Of a DNA stretch of 64,000 nt, positions 10,641 through 23,289 are shown piece after piece (within the stretch, counting starts at the first letter, position 1; every line of letters begins with the position of its first letter). The notes beneath the pieces are model-generated. The model saw nothing but the letters and a program-made list of their open reading frames with translations. It did no database searches and was not told where the DNA came from. Source of the DNA: Apium graveolens (lineage: Eukaryota; Streptophyta; Magnoliopsida; Apiales; Apiaceae); the NCBI RefSeq assembly GCF_009905375.1, contig NC_133647.1, positions 9,065,788 to 9,129,787 of the forward strand, given 5' to 3'. The position numbers and the translations under genes were made by a program.

Positions 10641-13627
10641 ATGAGTCGGAGAGTACGGAGGAAAGTGACGAGGAAGGGAAGTAATAAATTGGATTTGCCA
10701 GGTTATACAGAGATTGGTGGTGAGAGTGTACGGTTGGAGGTAAGAGGGGTCGTTGATTGGACTACATTGCCTGATGATTCTGTTATACAGTTGTTTTCGT
10801 GTTTGAATTATCGGGATCGGGCTGCTTTGGCGACAACATGTCGGACGTGGAGGGTTCTAGGAAATTCTCCTTGCTTGTGGGACACGTTGGATCTTCGAAC
10901 CCACAAATGTGATGCAAGTACAGCAACTTTGCTTGCTAATCGGTGTAGCAATCTTCGTAAACTCCGCTTCCGTGGCGCAGAATCTGCTGATGCGTTGATA
11001 AATCTCAAAGCTAGGGGATTGCGGGAAATCAATGGTGATTATTGCAGAAAGATCACTGATGCCACACTTTCCATTATAGCAGCTCGACACGAGGTGCTTG
11101 AGAGCCTTCAACTTGGGCCAGATTTTTGTGAAAGGATCAGCAGCGATGCAATTAAAGCAATCGCAGTTTGCTGTCCAAAACTTCAAAAACTTCGGCTTTC
11201 AGGGATTAGGGAAGTTGATGGAGATGCTATTAATGCTTTGGCCAAGAATTGTCAGAAGTTGACAGACATTGGTTTCATTGACTGCCTCAGCATTGATGTG
11301 AAGTCATTGGGTAACATTGTATCAGTTCGTTTTCTATCTGTTGCAGGGACTACAAACATCGAGTGGCCTACGGCGTCGGAGCATTGGTCTAAACTGCCAA
11401 AGTTAAGTGGTCTAGATGTTTCGAGAACTGATATAACTCCTGGTTCTGTTTTCAAATTATTTTCTTCCTCACAGAGCTTAAGGGTGATGTGTGCTTTAAA
11501 CTGTCCGGATCTTGAGGATGATGCCAACTTTGTGGCTCATAAAAGTAATAAGGGTAAACTGTTACTGGCCCTTTTTACTGACATTTTCAAGTCTGTAGCT
11601 TCCCTATTTGCCGATACTACTAAGAAAGAGAGAAATATTTTCTCAGATTGGAGGGCTTCAAATAATAAGGATCGAAACCTAAATGAGATAATAATTTGGC
11701 TAGAATGGGTTCTCTCCCATTCGCTTCTTCGCATTGCAGAGAGCAACCCTCAGGGTTTAGATAATTTCTGGCTCACCCAAGGAGCAGCACTGTTGCTTAA
11801 TTTAACACAGAGTTTGCAGGAAGATGTTCAAGAAAGGGCAGCTGCAGGCCTAGCAACTTTCGTGGTCATAGATGATGAGAATGCTAGTATCGATGGTGGA
11901 CGGGCTGAAGCTGTTATGAGAGATGGTGGCATAAGTCTCTTGTTAAATCTTGCAAGATCATGGAGGGAGGGCCTCCAGTCGGAAGCAACAAAGGTAACAT
12001 GTTGTACATATACATTTCTTCAAATTTGACGGTTTTATTCTTTTATGCAAGTTTCCTTTCGTTGAGTTCACCCCCGTCCATGATCTTGGTTAATTTGTTG
12101 ACGATTTAGCAAGATAGAATGGCTTATACACAGAGTATTGGTGAAATCATTTTTTTTGGGGTGTGCAGGCAATAGCTAACTTGTCAGTAAATGCGAATGT
12201 TGCCAAAGCTGTAGCAGAAGATGGAGGAATTAATATTCTCACAAATTTGGCAAGATCTATGAATAGATTGGTCGCCGAAGAGGCTGCAGGAGGACTTTGG
12301 AATCTTTCTGTCGGAGAGGAGCATAAGGTTGTCTGTTTTGTAGTTTTTGTCACATCTTTCGTATTGTTGGCCATTTTTTCCTACTTGCAATTACAGTTCA
12401 GTAATTATATTCAATTTCAGGGTGCTATTGCTGAAGCTGGAGCCGTCCAAGCTTTAGTTGATTTAATTTTTAAGTGGTCTATTGGCGGTGACGGTGTTCT
12501 GGTATGTTTTTCATTTGTCATGTCACTACATGCTGTCATGCTTGTAATTATTTTATACGTTGTAAAAGCTTTGCGAGGTCAAGCATCAATTAGCTTTCAG
12601 CATGAGAATGTTAAACGCTTTTAGTAAATTCATGTGTTGACGACATAGCAAAAGTTATGTATATTTGTTTCTGTTTTCTTTTCATAACTTTCCGAATCCT
12701 TGTTCATTAAATTTTCAGCTTTTTTCGTGGTTTGGCGGAAGGTATTGTGAGGTTTTATTCAAGAACATCTGAGATGATGGAGATAGAGTCTTCTTTAATA
12801 CTAATGTATTTAAGATAACATAGGATTATATTCCTACACTTTCCATATGAGTTTGTGGGGTAACATTTGCAAGTCTATGTTTCTCCGCTGTAGCTGTATT
12901 TTCATAAATTTAACATGTCTTTCGGTGAATGTGCCTAACAGAAGGCTTATTGCAGACAATTTTTTAAGTGAAGTCTTTTCTTTTTTTTTTGCAAGGGAAA
13001 GTCTAATCTGGGTCAATTTTTAATGTTTATGTTTATTACGATACTTCATTTAGTGTGATGTTAGGGTAAAATTACATGCCTTTTTTGTGAATCTGATGAA
13101 ATGTGTGAAAGTAATTAGTCCTAGAAATATTATTTTTTAAAATATTTGTTGCATACATTGGTAATCCTATACTGTCAAGTTATTATGTTTTCACTTACCG
13201 AGAGGGACTTACTGTTTCGAAGTTGTAATGTTAGCATTTCTTGATTCTAATCATGCTCAATATCTTACGTTAGTGTCACTCAAAATTTTACGACTATATT
13301 TGTACAAAATAGAGGATTAAACTGATATATTTGTCATTTATCAGGAACGTGCTGCTGGAGCTCTGGCAAATTTGGCTGCTGATGACAAATGTAGCATGGT
13401 GGTTGCAGCAGTAGGTGGTGTACATGCTCTTGTAAAGCTTGCTTGTAGCTGCGAGTACGAGGGAGTGCAAGAGCAGGTAGAACTTCTTAGTAATTATAAA
13501 AATAGTCACTTATCAGTAATTCTTTCTTTAGTCCATGTTTTACTCATTTACTGTGCACATTGGAACTATTGACCTTCGAGAATTAAAATTATTTTACTTT
13601 CCATGACCAAGACCAAAATGTTATGCA

Positions 13628-13662
<35 letters not shown>

Positions 13663-16600
13663 GCAAAGAAGTGCTAGAAAGTGAGTAGACCTAGTATATA
13701 TATAATTAGGTGGTTGTAGAACAATGTTGCTTTAGATTGTTAGAAACTAGAAAGCCAATCACCAGATTCTTGTGACAAATCTTTAATTTTTTTGCATATG
13801 ATTTTTATATCAAGCACTTTAGTATTTTAATTAATTTGAATATGTGTGTCTGTTTTTAGAGTCATTACCATAAGAGAGTTTCTTAGTAATAATTTGATAA
13901 AAAACAAAAAGCGCGGAATAACGTGTTACTTCTTGCACCCGAACAGGGATTCGTATCACTGAATCGCCAGAAACTGATTAACTTCCAAAAGTTGACTGGA
14001 AAGAGTAATTAAGTAACAAGTATCTTGTAATCCTCTAATTGTCTTTATGATAAGTTTATTTATTTAGTTATTTGCACTATTTTGAATAGTCATTTTAAAT
14101 GCCTTGTTATCGACCTCTGTATTGGATGCGTTTAACACCCATCATCTTCATCTCACTGGGGATTTCTTTCCAATTATTTTATGTGTGCGTGTTGTTTTAT
14201 GTACTTGTTTCCGTAATAATAAAATTATTTTGGTCAAGTTCAGCATTGCATCAGAATTTTTCTTTCGGTTGCTGAAATAAAGACCACTAAAAAGTAACGT
14301 ACAGTATGTAGAGTTATATTTGTCCAACTTGCATCACGTCGAATGGTATATGAATATTGTTCTTTTATTTTCATCTAAAAGGCTATTCTTCTATAAGTCT
14401 TTGAACATAATACTGGACATGTCTTGTCCTTTAGTTGAGTACCATGTACAATCCCTTTACTGTTTTTCTACCGTCTGTTTGCCACTTATTCATTAATTCC
14501 TGTTTCAATTTTTTTTCAGGCTGCTCGTGCATTAGGGAATTTAGCTGCCCATGGAGATAGCAACGGTAATAATGCTGCTGTTGGGCAAGAGGCTGGAGCT
14601 CTTGAAGCACTTGTGCAGCTTACTCGTTCTCCTCATGATGGCGTCAGGTAATAATTTGTAATTTCAAAGTTCCATTCACGCATATTTTGATAAGTATTAT
14701 TTTACTTATGACACATTCAAAAGATTTATGGTGATTGAATTTTGGTAAGAAGAGAGAAATGTTGGACTGTAACCTCTAGTCCTTCCCAATTTGTTGATAA
14801 AGCATTTGGCTGCCGTATATCATCCTAGTTTCTTGTTTCTAACGTCTGAGATGTGTATGGTAGGTTGGTACACCTATGTGGAACTGATTTATACTAGAAT
14901 TTAGACTTTCTGTCGATTATATCAGCAAAAGAAATTTGGAATACAAAACATTATGTTTCCACTACATAAGCGAAAGAGTAGCTATAATATTTGTCCACGA
15001 AAGAAATCCATTTGTGTCTCGACAAGTTCTCACCCTGCTAACTTATTAGTGTTTTGTCTTTGAATTGGTTACCTCAGTGGGCAAAGTATACATTTCCCGT
15101 GGACGGGTTAAAAAGTTATTTCGAGCTCATTTCACTACTCTTACTTAATCGAAGAAAACAAGAGATGAAAAATACTCTTCTTGATGAAATATGTTTGTTT
15201 TATTTTAGTTGTAAGAATAGTTTGTAGTTGCCTCATTAGCAACGTTTAGGAATCATTTGTATTAATTACAGTATTGCCTGAAAATTATTTGGTACTTTAT
15301 CTAGCATGTTTGAGCTGCGGAAAGACTCTTTATTCTTTTACTTTATTAGATAACGTAAGTGGAACTTAAATGGCATGCTCTGGAAACATTTGAACGTGAA
15401 ACTGTTTCTAAATTATAATAATTTAATAGGTTTCTGGATCTCTTTCCCATAGGAGTCCGTCTACTTAAATGCTTTTTCTGTGCTCTTTAGTGCCTTCCAC
15501 ATTAAGTTTCACATTATAAAGTTACACGAGGCCTCATTTTTTTGGCGTATAAATATTTTATGGCAAAATGTGTTTTTCTTCCTTTTACTATGCTTGCTTG
15601 GGAAAATTAGTCAAGAGGAACATAAAGTATTGTGCAAATCAAAGTAAAAAGACCAAGGGAATTGAGGAAAATATAAAACTTTTAGAAATCTTGCAAATTA
15701 TTCACAAACATTTTTTTTCCTCTGTCCTATACTTTCGGTCGGAAACATAATATGATAATATTTTACACCAAGCAGACGGAGCCTATTTTGTATGCAAAAT
15801 TCTCACAGAGATTGCTTGATGAATTAAATGTAAATGTAATTTTATGTATAAGAACTGTAGTTTAGTTTCTCTCTTTGAAGGAAATATATATCTTTGTGTT
15901 CAAGCATATATTTAAGAGTTAAAATTGTGTTTGAAAACGTGAGAACCACCCTGCAAATAACATTCCATGTGCATAGTTCATAGAAATAGTTAAAGTAACT
16001 TGCTTATTCAACTAAGTAGTTTCCAGAAAAAGACCCGGGCATGTCGGATAAGAGACTAGAACCATGTTTGGTCATAAGTTTGGCTCCTAACCTTCGGGAC
16101 AACTAGACTTCTTACATGCTTATAATTAATCTGCTACTAATATGCATTGTTATTAACCAAAAGTCTCAAAAATACTTTATCTTTCCTTTAAAGGATGAAA
16201 AGGTTCGAAGATGTACCCTTTCACAGCATACAGAAATTGAGTCCAAAGAGAGGGTATAATGAATATTCTCTTATAAAGTGATCAGTTAAATGAGTCATCA
16301 CATTAGCAATTATGCAGTTGTCGTACGTTCTTCATAGTAGCTAAATTTATTTTATCTCTCATCTTTCTGAGGATGAAAGGAGTGTGTTATTCTTTGTTTG
16401 TTTTATCGTTTTGCTAAATCGTCATTGTGTTCTTTATAGACAAGAAGCTGCTGGTGCGTTATGGAATTTATCATTTGATGACAGAAATCGAGAAGCAATT
16501 GCAGCGACTGGTGGTGTTGAAGCCTTGGTACGGACTTCCATTCTTTAGAACTTATGTGATAGATATAAACTGCATTTATGGTAGTAACAATACAACTCAT

Positions 16601-19600
16601 CTGGTGGCTTCACAATAATTATATGTAGGTTTGCATCGTGATTAGGTTCTGTGATGGTGCCCTTCTAATAATGAACTACACAGAATTCTAGACACTTGAT
16701 CTGTCACAAAGTAATATAGCAAAGTTCTTAATGAGTTGGTAGTATGAGATAGAGTAGGATGTAGACCAGTGGCTGATGTCATGTACAATATGCTCATCTG
16801 TGCTAGAGTTTGGCTAATTGCCACCAGATAACGTAGTGAATTGATAACATTGCTAAATAAGCCTTAAATTTCCTTAAAAATATGTGTATATAGCGATAGA
16901 CTATCTTAGTTAACCAACAAGTCCCAGACTGTGTTGACTATTGGTCTTATATGACCTTTGTCAGGACGTGTGCTCTTAAGGAGTGGCTAAATAGTTAATC
17001 CTAGCACATCAATTTTATTACATCTGTTGTGTCCGGAAAGTCCTATTCATTCTTAATGCGCATTGTACAGGCAGTGATGTGTCATGTGATTATCATGTTG
17101 TTAAGTTATGCAACACGTGTCTTTATGCGCATACATCTTAGTTCTTCATGATTTTATGGTCCTTTTTTCCCAGTAAAGAAACAAAACTGAAGTATACTTG
17201 TGATAACTGTTGTGATAGTATTCCAGTTTTAGTGTTTTTCAAAAAGAAAAATCATAATAAGATACTTTATCTTCAGTAACATTATTTTGAAGTAGTTTGG
17301 TATTACAAATTGTGTATAAAGAAGCGAAATGAACTTCAGTACCTTTGCTCTTTATTTACTTACAGAATGGTGCAAGGATTTATCTATAATCTGCAACTCT
17401 TTTCTACTTTATTAGGTTTCTCTTGCTCGTTCGTGTTCAAATGCCTCTCCTGGTCTTCAGGAGCGTGCGGCTGGTGCTCTTTGGGGATTATCCGTGTCAG
17501 AAACCAATAGGTATTGTAGCATTGCAACTCATCTGTGCTTGACAACATTGTGATGATAATGCTTCTGTCATTCTTCTTCCTGCGTCAACCTAAGTATATT
17601 CCAGTTTCCCGCCTGCTTCCATCTTTCCTTATCCTCATAAACAATATATGGTAGTGGGGAGAAGATATTTTCTATACTATATGAAATTCAGAAACTGAAG
17701 TGGAATTCAATACATATATAGTAAATGGTAATCAACATTTCTGGAACTTTCCTAAAATTTAAAAAAATCAGTTAATCGACTTCCGATCTAGTTATATACA
17801 TGACATTAATGATGGCTATACTATATATATTACTGCTAAGAAATTGTATAAGTATAGTTTGAAATGCACACGACATTTATGCATTGGCATTTTGGAATTA
17901 ACAAAAATATTTTCCGACCCCATGAAGCAGTACTATATAGAGTTGAGATATTTGTATTTTAAGCAGTTTCCTGAACCTCGGGTTTTGGGGTTATAGTTTG
18001 AAACAGCCTTTCGTAGAATAAAGCATTACAAAATTCCAATCTGCAATAAACTTGTCAATATATATATGATTTCTAGGTATGACCCATATATACACGCAAC
18101 AGGCATGCACACTGTAGCAGGGCAATATTGATTGAGTTGTATTTCTTAATATTATTTGAGGAAAAAGGCACCACAGTAAATCGTATAGATGCCTGCTAAT
18201 CTTTAACTGATTTCAAGTCCAAGAGGATGCTGTTAGAGCTAAAACTTTCCTGCCCATCTTAAAGTTTTTTGTACCATATTCTGGAGATTCAGACCTTATC
18301 AATTACTATTAGAAAGAAGCATTTAATGCACAACCCAAGTCATGATGGTATGTAAAGCCATAGATAGCTGATAAGTGGTGCCAACCATAAATTGATAATC
18401 AATTAAAAATAGATCAAACTTTTGAATAGTGAGAATGAGAACTAATGCTACACCATCTTCTGTTATTATCGTGGGAAGGTTTTGCTGCTATGTGATTTGA
18501 CTGGTCGCTTGTTACTACAATTTTTATTCATAAGTCACAAATTTTTGCAGCAAGAGCTACACTGATTTTCTTATGTCCTTTGGTTTTTCGCAAATGTTAT
18601 TTTTTATCCTGTGAACTTTCTATACTTTTGGTTATTTCCGTAAAGGATGTAATACTTTTTTCATCAAGCATCTAATATGTGAGATTTTTCTGTTTGTTTT
18701 CTTGTACTCTCCAAGGGTACTGTAGTGGTGCACAGCATGCAGCTCCTCGTGTCTTTTACTTATTAAAATAAATACATATATGTATTTACAGTTTTGAACA
18801 CACTCTCTTTCTCTCCAATTGACTAGTCTTGGTTGTCTCTTTTATCTGCATCAGCATTGCTATTGGGCGGGAAGGAGGTGTTGCACCACTTATTGCATTG
18901 GCACGGTCCGAAGCTGAAGTAAGTACCAAACATCACGTACTATAATAATTTTCTAAAATTGGGTTCCTCTTGTTAGTATATAACTATGTCGTCACTAGTA
19001 TATACCTTTTTGACATGATCTGAACTTTAGAATGAGAATATGAAGTTACATCATTGGGTTATTTTTTGTTACCAGAATTATTACAAAATAAGTGAGCTCA
19101 GTCGTAAATTCATAATTTGGGCTGGGGGGGGGGCCTTCCAGTAAATGTCACAAGAAATACACATGCCTCTGCTGAGTCCAGTGTGTCTCATCTCTTCAGG
19201 ATGTTCATGAGACTGCTGCTGGAGCTCTTTGGAATCTCGCTTTTAATCCTGGTAATGCTTTTCGAATAGTGGAGGATGGTGGAGTACCGGCTTTAGTTAA
19301 CCTTTGTTCTTCATCTGTATCAAAAATGGCAAGATTCATGGCTGCATTGGCGCTGTCATATATGTTTGATGGAAGGTATATAAATTTATGTATACATTTA
19401 TATATCGTATCATAGATGCCTTCGAGTAGTGATCATGATTTTGTTACAACTTAATAGTAGTAAGTGAAAGTTTTAAATTCTCTTGCTAGAAAGAAAATGG
19501 GAGAAAGCTTTAGAATGGACTTCAAAATTGAGAAAGAAAAAAATAATGGTTTTGAGTTTGTTAAGGATGTACACTTATTAGCTTGTATCTTTAAATGTTA

Positions 19601-22015
19601 AGATTATGATTTAAGTTATATGTATTATAAACATATCTATAAGAACTTTCAATAAATTAGATAGTTTAATCTAAAAAGAAGAAAAAAAACGCCTATTTGT
19701 TTGAGATCATTTAATTGCTACATTTGACCCAATCTAGTGTTTCAAAGAATGAAAAGGGGTCCTTTGACCTCTGCCCATCAAGGGAGAACACAGGAGAGTA
19801 AGTCTCGTACATATAAATTACTGAAAGAGATATGCACAAGTCAACTAAATCTTGTGATCAAATTCAACTTCAACAAAGAGGTGAAATAATTTTCCCTGAT
19901 TCTTGTGCAAGTTTATGTTGAAACATACAGAAATGGTGCTATATTACTTATAATAAAGGCATAAAGAAAGTACCATTATCCATTAGTTCACTTTTGGATG
20001 TTTAAGGGAAAGTTGAGTTATGGTTACATAAGTTTAGTTGTTGAAGAATAAAATGAAATAAAACTTCTTCTAACTTCTTAGTAACTTATTTTTATTGTGA
20101 TGTTCATTTTCAACTGCCCAAATCTTGTTTGCTCGAGACAGACTAAGATAGTTATCAACACCAAATTAAACACTTACCGGCTAATAGAAGTAAACTGAAC
20201 AACGTTTGATTGAGTAAAACATGTAATTTGATACACTAGAATTTTGAGATGCCAGTCTCTCCGAAGAACAACGAAAAGAAATTGGTCTACTTTGATAATA
20301 GAAATCCTAGCTCCATCCTCTTTTAATGTTTCGGCTTCAGTAGTATAGTATAGACATATATATTTAATTGTGCATTTTATTTAGTTTTTTTTCTTGAAAA
20401 AACTCTAGTAATGAAATCTAGTTTGTGAATTATATTATTTTTTCTATAACAAAGATTTTTAGTTTTTTTTGGTCATGTCCAATGGCGTGCCCTATTTCTC
20501 TCCAATTTTTTAGAAATCCCCAGCAATCCAATAAACTCATCATCTTAATTAGGGATTATCATGTATAATTGACTAACGATGTAGCGCGTCTTTCTAAACT
20601 ACCTTCTTAACATTTTTGTTAGGTCTCCAAAAATTTTAGTTCATCTTCGTGGACTAGCTTTTTTTTTCTCTGGTTTGGAGAATTTATATTCTGAAGTAAT
20701 GTTCAACAGTTCAAGTCTTCAAGACATCTTGACTGCCGTTCGCCAGTATTTTTTGTTGTATAAGATAGTGTTTATTTAATGAATTAATTTCATAAAGATA
20801 ATTTTTTAGTTGTACAAAGAATGTTTTTTAATACACCTTTGAGAATGCCTTGGAACAAGAGTCAAGAGTGACTAGTATTTTTCTTGCTCCACTCTAACAC
20901 AGTCTTCTAGATCTACTTGATTGTCAAATTTAACCTTTCTCTCCTGATGGTTTATCACTGTTAGAATTCGGCTTGCCTTTTCTGATTTAAATGTTGATGG
21001 GGAATAAATTAAGATGTTTTTCTCCAGAATCAGCTGTTGAAAAATATGTGTGTTGTGCAGAATGGATGAGTTTGCTCTGGTTGGGACGTCCTCAGAAAGC
21101 AGTTCAAAAAGTGTAAACTTAGAAGGGGCTAGGAGAATGGCGCTCAAGAATATTGAAGCTTTCATACTTACATTTACTGACCCACAAGCATTTACTGCTG
21201 CAGCTGCATCTTCAGCCCCTGCAGCATTGACGCAAGTCACTGAATTGTCTCGTATTCATGAGGCAGGTCATCTGAGATGCAGGTATTTCTCCCTCTATTG
21301 TTTTTACCAGAATTGAAGTTCTTTGTCATGATAGTATTTCCAGGACAGCCAGCATTCTTTTGTGCATAATCTTTTTGTGAGCATGTTTACTTGCCACAAT
21401 TAAGGGAGTAGTTCGCAGGAGTTTTTTTTAGCATATCTTGTTAAAAAAAATTGGTTTTTTATTTGTAGTGAATGTGTTCTAGCATTGTCTATATGCTAAG
21501 AGTGAATAATTAACTATAGTCTCTTCTTTTAGTGCAAGCTATTCCAATTTAATGTAAATACTATGTAGCTTGTAATGTATCTCTCTGCCCGAACAATCTA
21601 ATAGTCTCATTTTTTGACTTTCATGTATCATTTTGCGCAGTGGATCTGAAATTGGAAGATTTGTTATTATGCTTAGAAATCCATCTTCCGTGCTCAAGGC
21701 ATGTGCTGCGTTCGCCCTTCTCCAGGTGGATGAACCTTAACTCTCTCTATTATTTAAATTCTTCTTTTTAAATTGATTGTGGGTAAATTGAACGCATTCA
21801 AACTTGTGCTAATTTTCAATTCTGCAACCTTCCTGTAGTTTACCATCCCGGGTGGTAGGCATGCACTCCACCACGTATCCCTTTTGCAAAATACGGCTGC
21901 CCCAAGGGTTCTGCGAGCTGCAGCTGCAGCAGCTAATGCACCTCTTGAAGCAAAAATATTTGCAAGGATTGTACTCCGAAATCTTGAGCACCATCAAACA
22001 GAAACTTCTATATAA
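10641..22015 (+). CDS. ARABIDILLO: ARABIDILLO-type F-box/armadillo-repeat protein, 12 coding exons
   Basis: Exons: 10641-11993, 12169-12327, 12421-12501, 13345-13476, 14520-14647, 16440-16527, 17416-17510, 18855-18918, 19200-19375, 21061-21282, 21641-21725, 21839-22015. All introns are GT-AG and phases agree, giving 919 codons, the family's usual length. The start MSRRVRRK is preferred over an in-frame ATG eight codons upstream because relatives begin there. Domains: basic, NLS-like N terminus (3-13); F-box (about 39-82, LPDDSVIQLFSCL); leucine-rich repeats (about 85-290); armadillo repeats (about 375-760), many with AAGALWNL or AARALGNLA cores; a conserved C-terminal tail. In Arabidopsis ARABIDILLO proteins are nuclear, promote lateral root branching, bind MYB93 and act with proteasome turnover (family knowledge). 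As an F-box protein it probably serves in an SCF ubiquitin ligase. Confidence 0.96.
13628..13662 (+). repeat. compound (TG)n(TA)n microsatellite in ARABIDILLO intron 4
   Basis: An uninterrupted run of about nine TG units passes directly into about eight TA units within the intron. It is a likely length-polymorphic marker. Confidence 0.9.
14648..16439 (+). other. ARABIDILLO intron 5, 1.8 kb, no gene
   Basis: Large intron between armadillo exons. It holds only AT-rich sequence and short chance frames; I see no transposon ends. Intron 7 (17511-18854, 1.3 kb) is similar. Confidence 0.6.
19376..21060 (+). other. ARABIDILLO intron 9, 1.7 kb, no gene
   Basis: Intron between the last armadillo exon and the C-terminal tail exons. 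The acceptor is TTGTGCAG. No repeat ends or coding remnants recognised. Intron 8 next to it carries a run of nine or more G near 19126. Confidence 0.6.
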
Positions 22016-22440
22016 CAACGTGCTTGAGTTTTCTTATTCACTTTCTCGTTTTAAGCTAAAAAGCAATCTCGTTGGAGCAGCAAGTTGAAATGTCCTAGTT
22101 GTGTGTTCTGTTATGTGCGAGCAATCAGATCGACAATCAAAATGTGATAAATGTAGAATCTTTCTGTGCGGGCAGTCTGCTTGATCAAATTGTGATCGGT
22201 GTATGTCTGATCCGCAACTTTCTTCTCATTACCCTCAAGTTTTCCCATTCTTATTATTTGTCTGTACAAACATATGGTCACCATAGAGTTACTTTGTGTG
22301 AAGGTTATATTGATAGTTTTGTCTTGTGATTTACCGAGAATTTGAGACTAAGTTTACAATAGATATTTTATAAAAATATTATTGCGTTATGTTTTTTTAC
22401 CTGGGTTTGAGTTCATACAAGAACCTTAAATTATGCCTGC

Positions 22441-22462
22441 GCGCACACACACACACACACAC
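22441..22462 (+). repeat. (CA)n microsatellite
   Basis: About ten CA units after GCGC, in the 3' flank of ARABIDILLO. Confidence 0.9.
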
Positions 22463-22801
22463 GATATCTACTTTAGCAGGGTGTTTGAAACTATAAATAA
22501 CAAAGTCTATAATAGTGTATTGCTTGTTTTTTGATCAACAGACACCATTTCTTAAAATATTAGAAGGCATTTTAGAATCATGAGAAGATGCAAGTTTTGT
22601 TTGTAATAATTTGGAAATTGTGAAATCTTGGAGTTAAACTTTACAAACTCAAATCACATGATTTGAAGTAAAACTACAATTAGTGTCAGTTTTGAACTAT
22701 GGACTGTCCCGGACATTATAGCATTGTTAAACCTCTCTGAAGGGACAGGAGCAACAGCTGGGAGAAGGTACGAGTAAGAAACAATAGGTGGGAGAGATGG
22801 G

Positions 22802-22990
22802 CGGTTTATCCTTTGAGGTCGAGAATTAAGGTCCAAGTGAAGCGGGGTAAACCTTCCTGAGATAAAAGACGGTTTATCCTTTGAGGTCGAGAATTAAGGT
22901 CCAAGTAAATAGGGTTCAAATCTTCCTAGTTCCTACAAGCCCGATAAGAATTAAGGTCCAAGTAAAGAGGGTTCAAACCTTCCTAAACCT
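22802..22990 (+). repeat. 68-bp tandem repeat between convergent genes
   Basis: The unit starting CGGTTTATCCTTTGAGGTCG occurs at 22802 and 22870 (68-bp offset), and a third, partial copy of its GAATTAAGGTCCAAG core follows at 22948 (57-bp offset). Copies share the GGGTtCAAAcCTTCCT end. No coding frame. It lies in the gap between the ARABIDILLO and thioesterase 3' ends; the rest of 22016-23195 shows nothing recognisable. Confidence 0.8.
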
Positions 22991-23195
22991 TGCTTAGGCA
23001 TACTAAAACAAGTAAACTGATGGCCTTAGCTCAGTGATATGTATTAATGTGATGATATATTTAGCATTAGAGTCAATCAGATAGACAATTGCGGGAAGTG
23101 ACAAAAAATTAAGCAAAAATTAATCTGTTCACCCCCCTCGTCTCCATTAATCTTTAATTCTGTAACGCTGATTACTCAGAGCTCTACGGAGCTCT

Positions 23196-23289
23196 ACACC
23201 GATGGCTTTCTTAATAGAACTCCATATCAAGAAAGAATTTCCGAGAAACACCAATGGCTTTCTTAATAGAACTCCAGATCAAGAAAGAA
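23196..23289 (-). repeat. 52-bp-offset tandem duplication in last exon and 3' flank of the thioesterase gene
   Basis: The 40-base stretch beginning acaccRatggctttcttaa occurs at 23196 and 23248 with three or fewer differences. Because 52 is not a multiple of 3, the gene reads the second copy in another frame and stops within it, so the last dozen residues (ending DMEFY) come from the duplication. A smaller repeat, gagctctac, stands at 23179 and 23189. Confidence 0.85.

Noticed and set aside
13628..13662. CRISPR-like or regulatory array at the TG/TA run
   Set aside because: It is a simple microsatellite; there is no spacer-repeat structure anywhere in the window.
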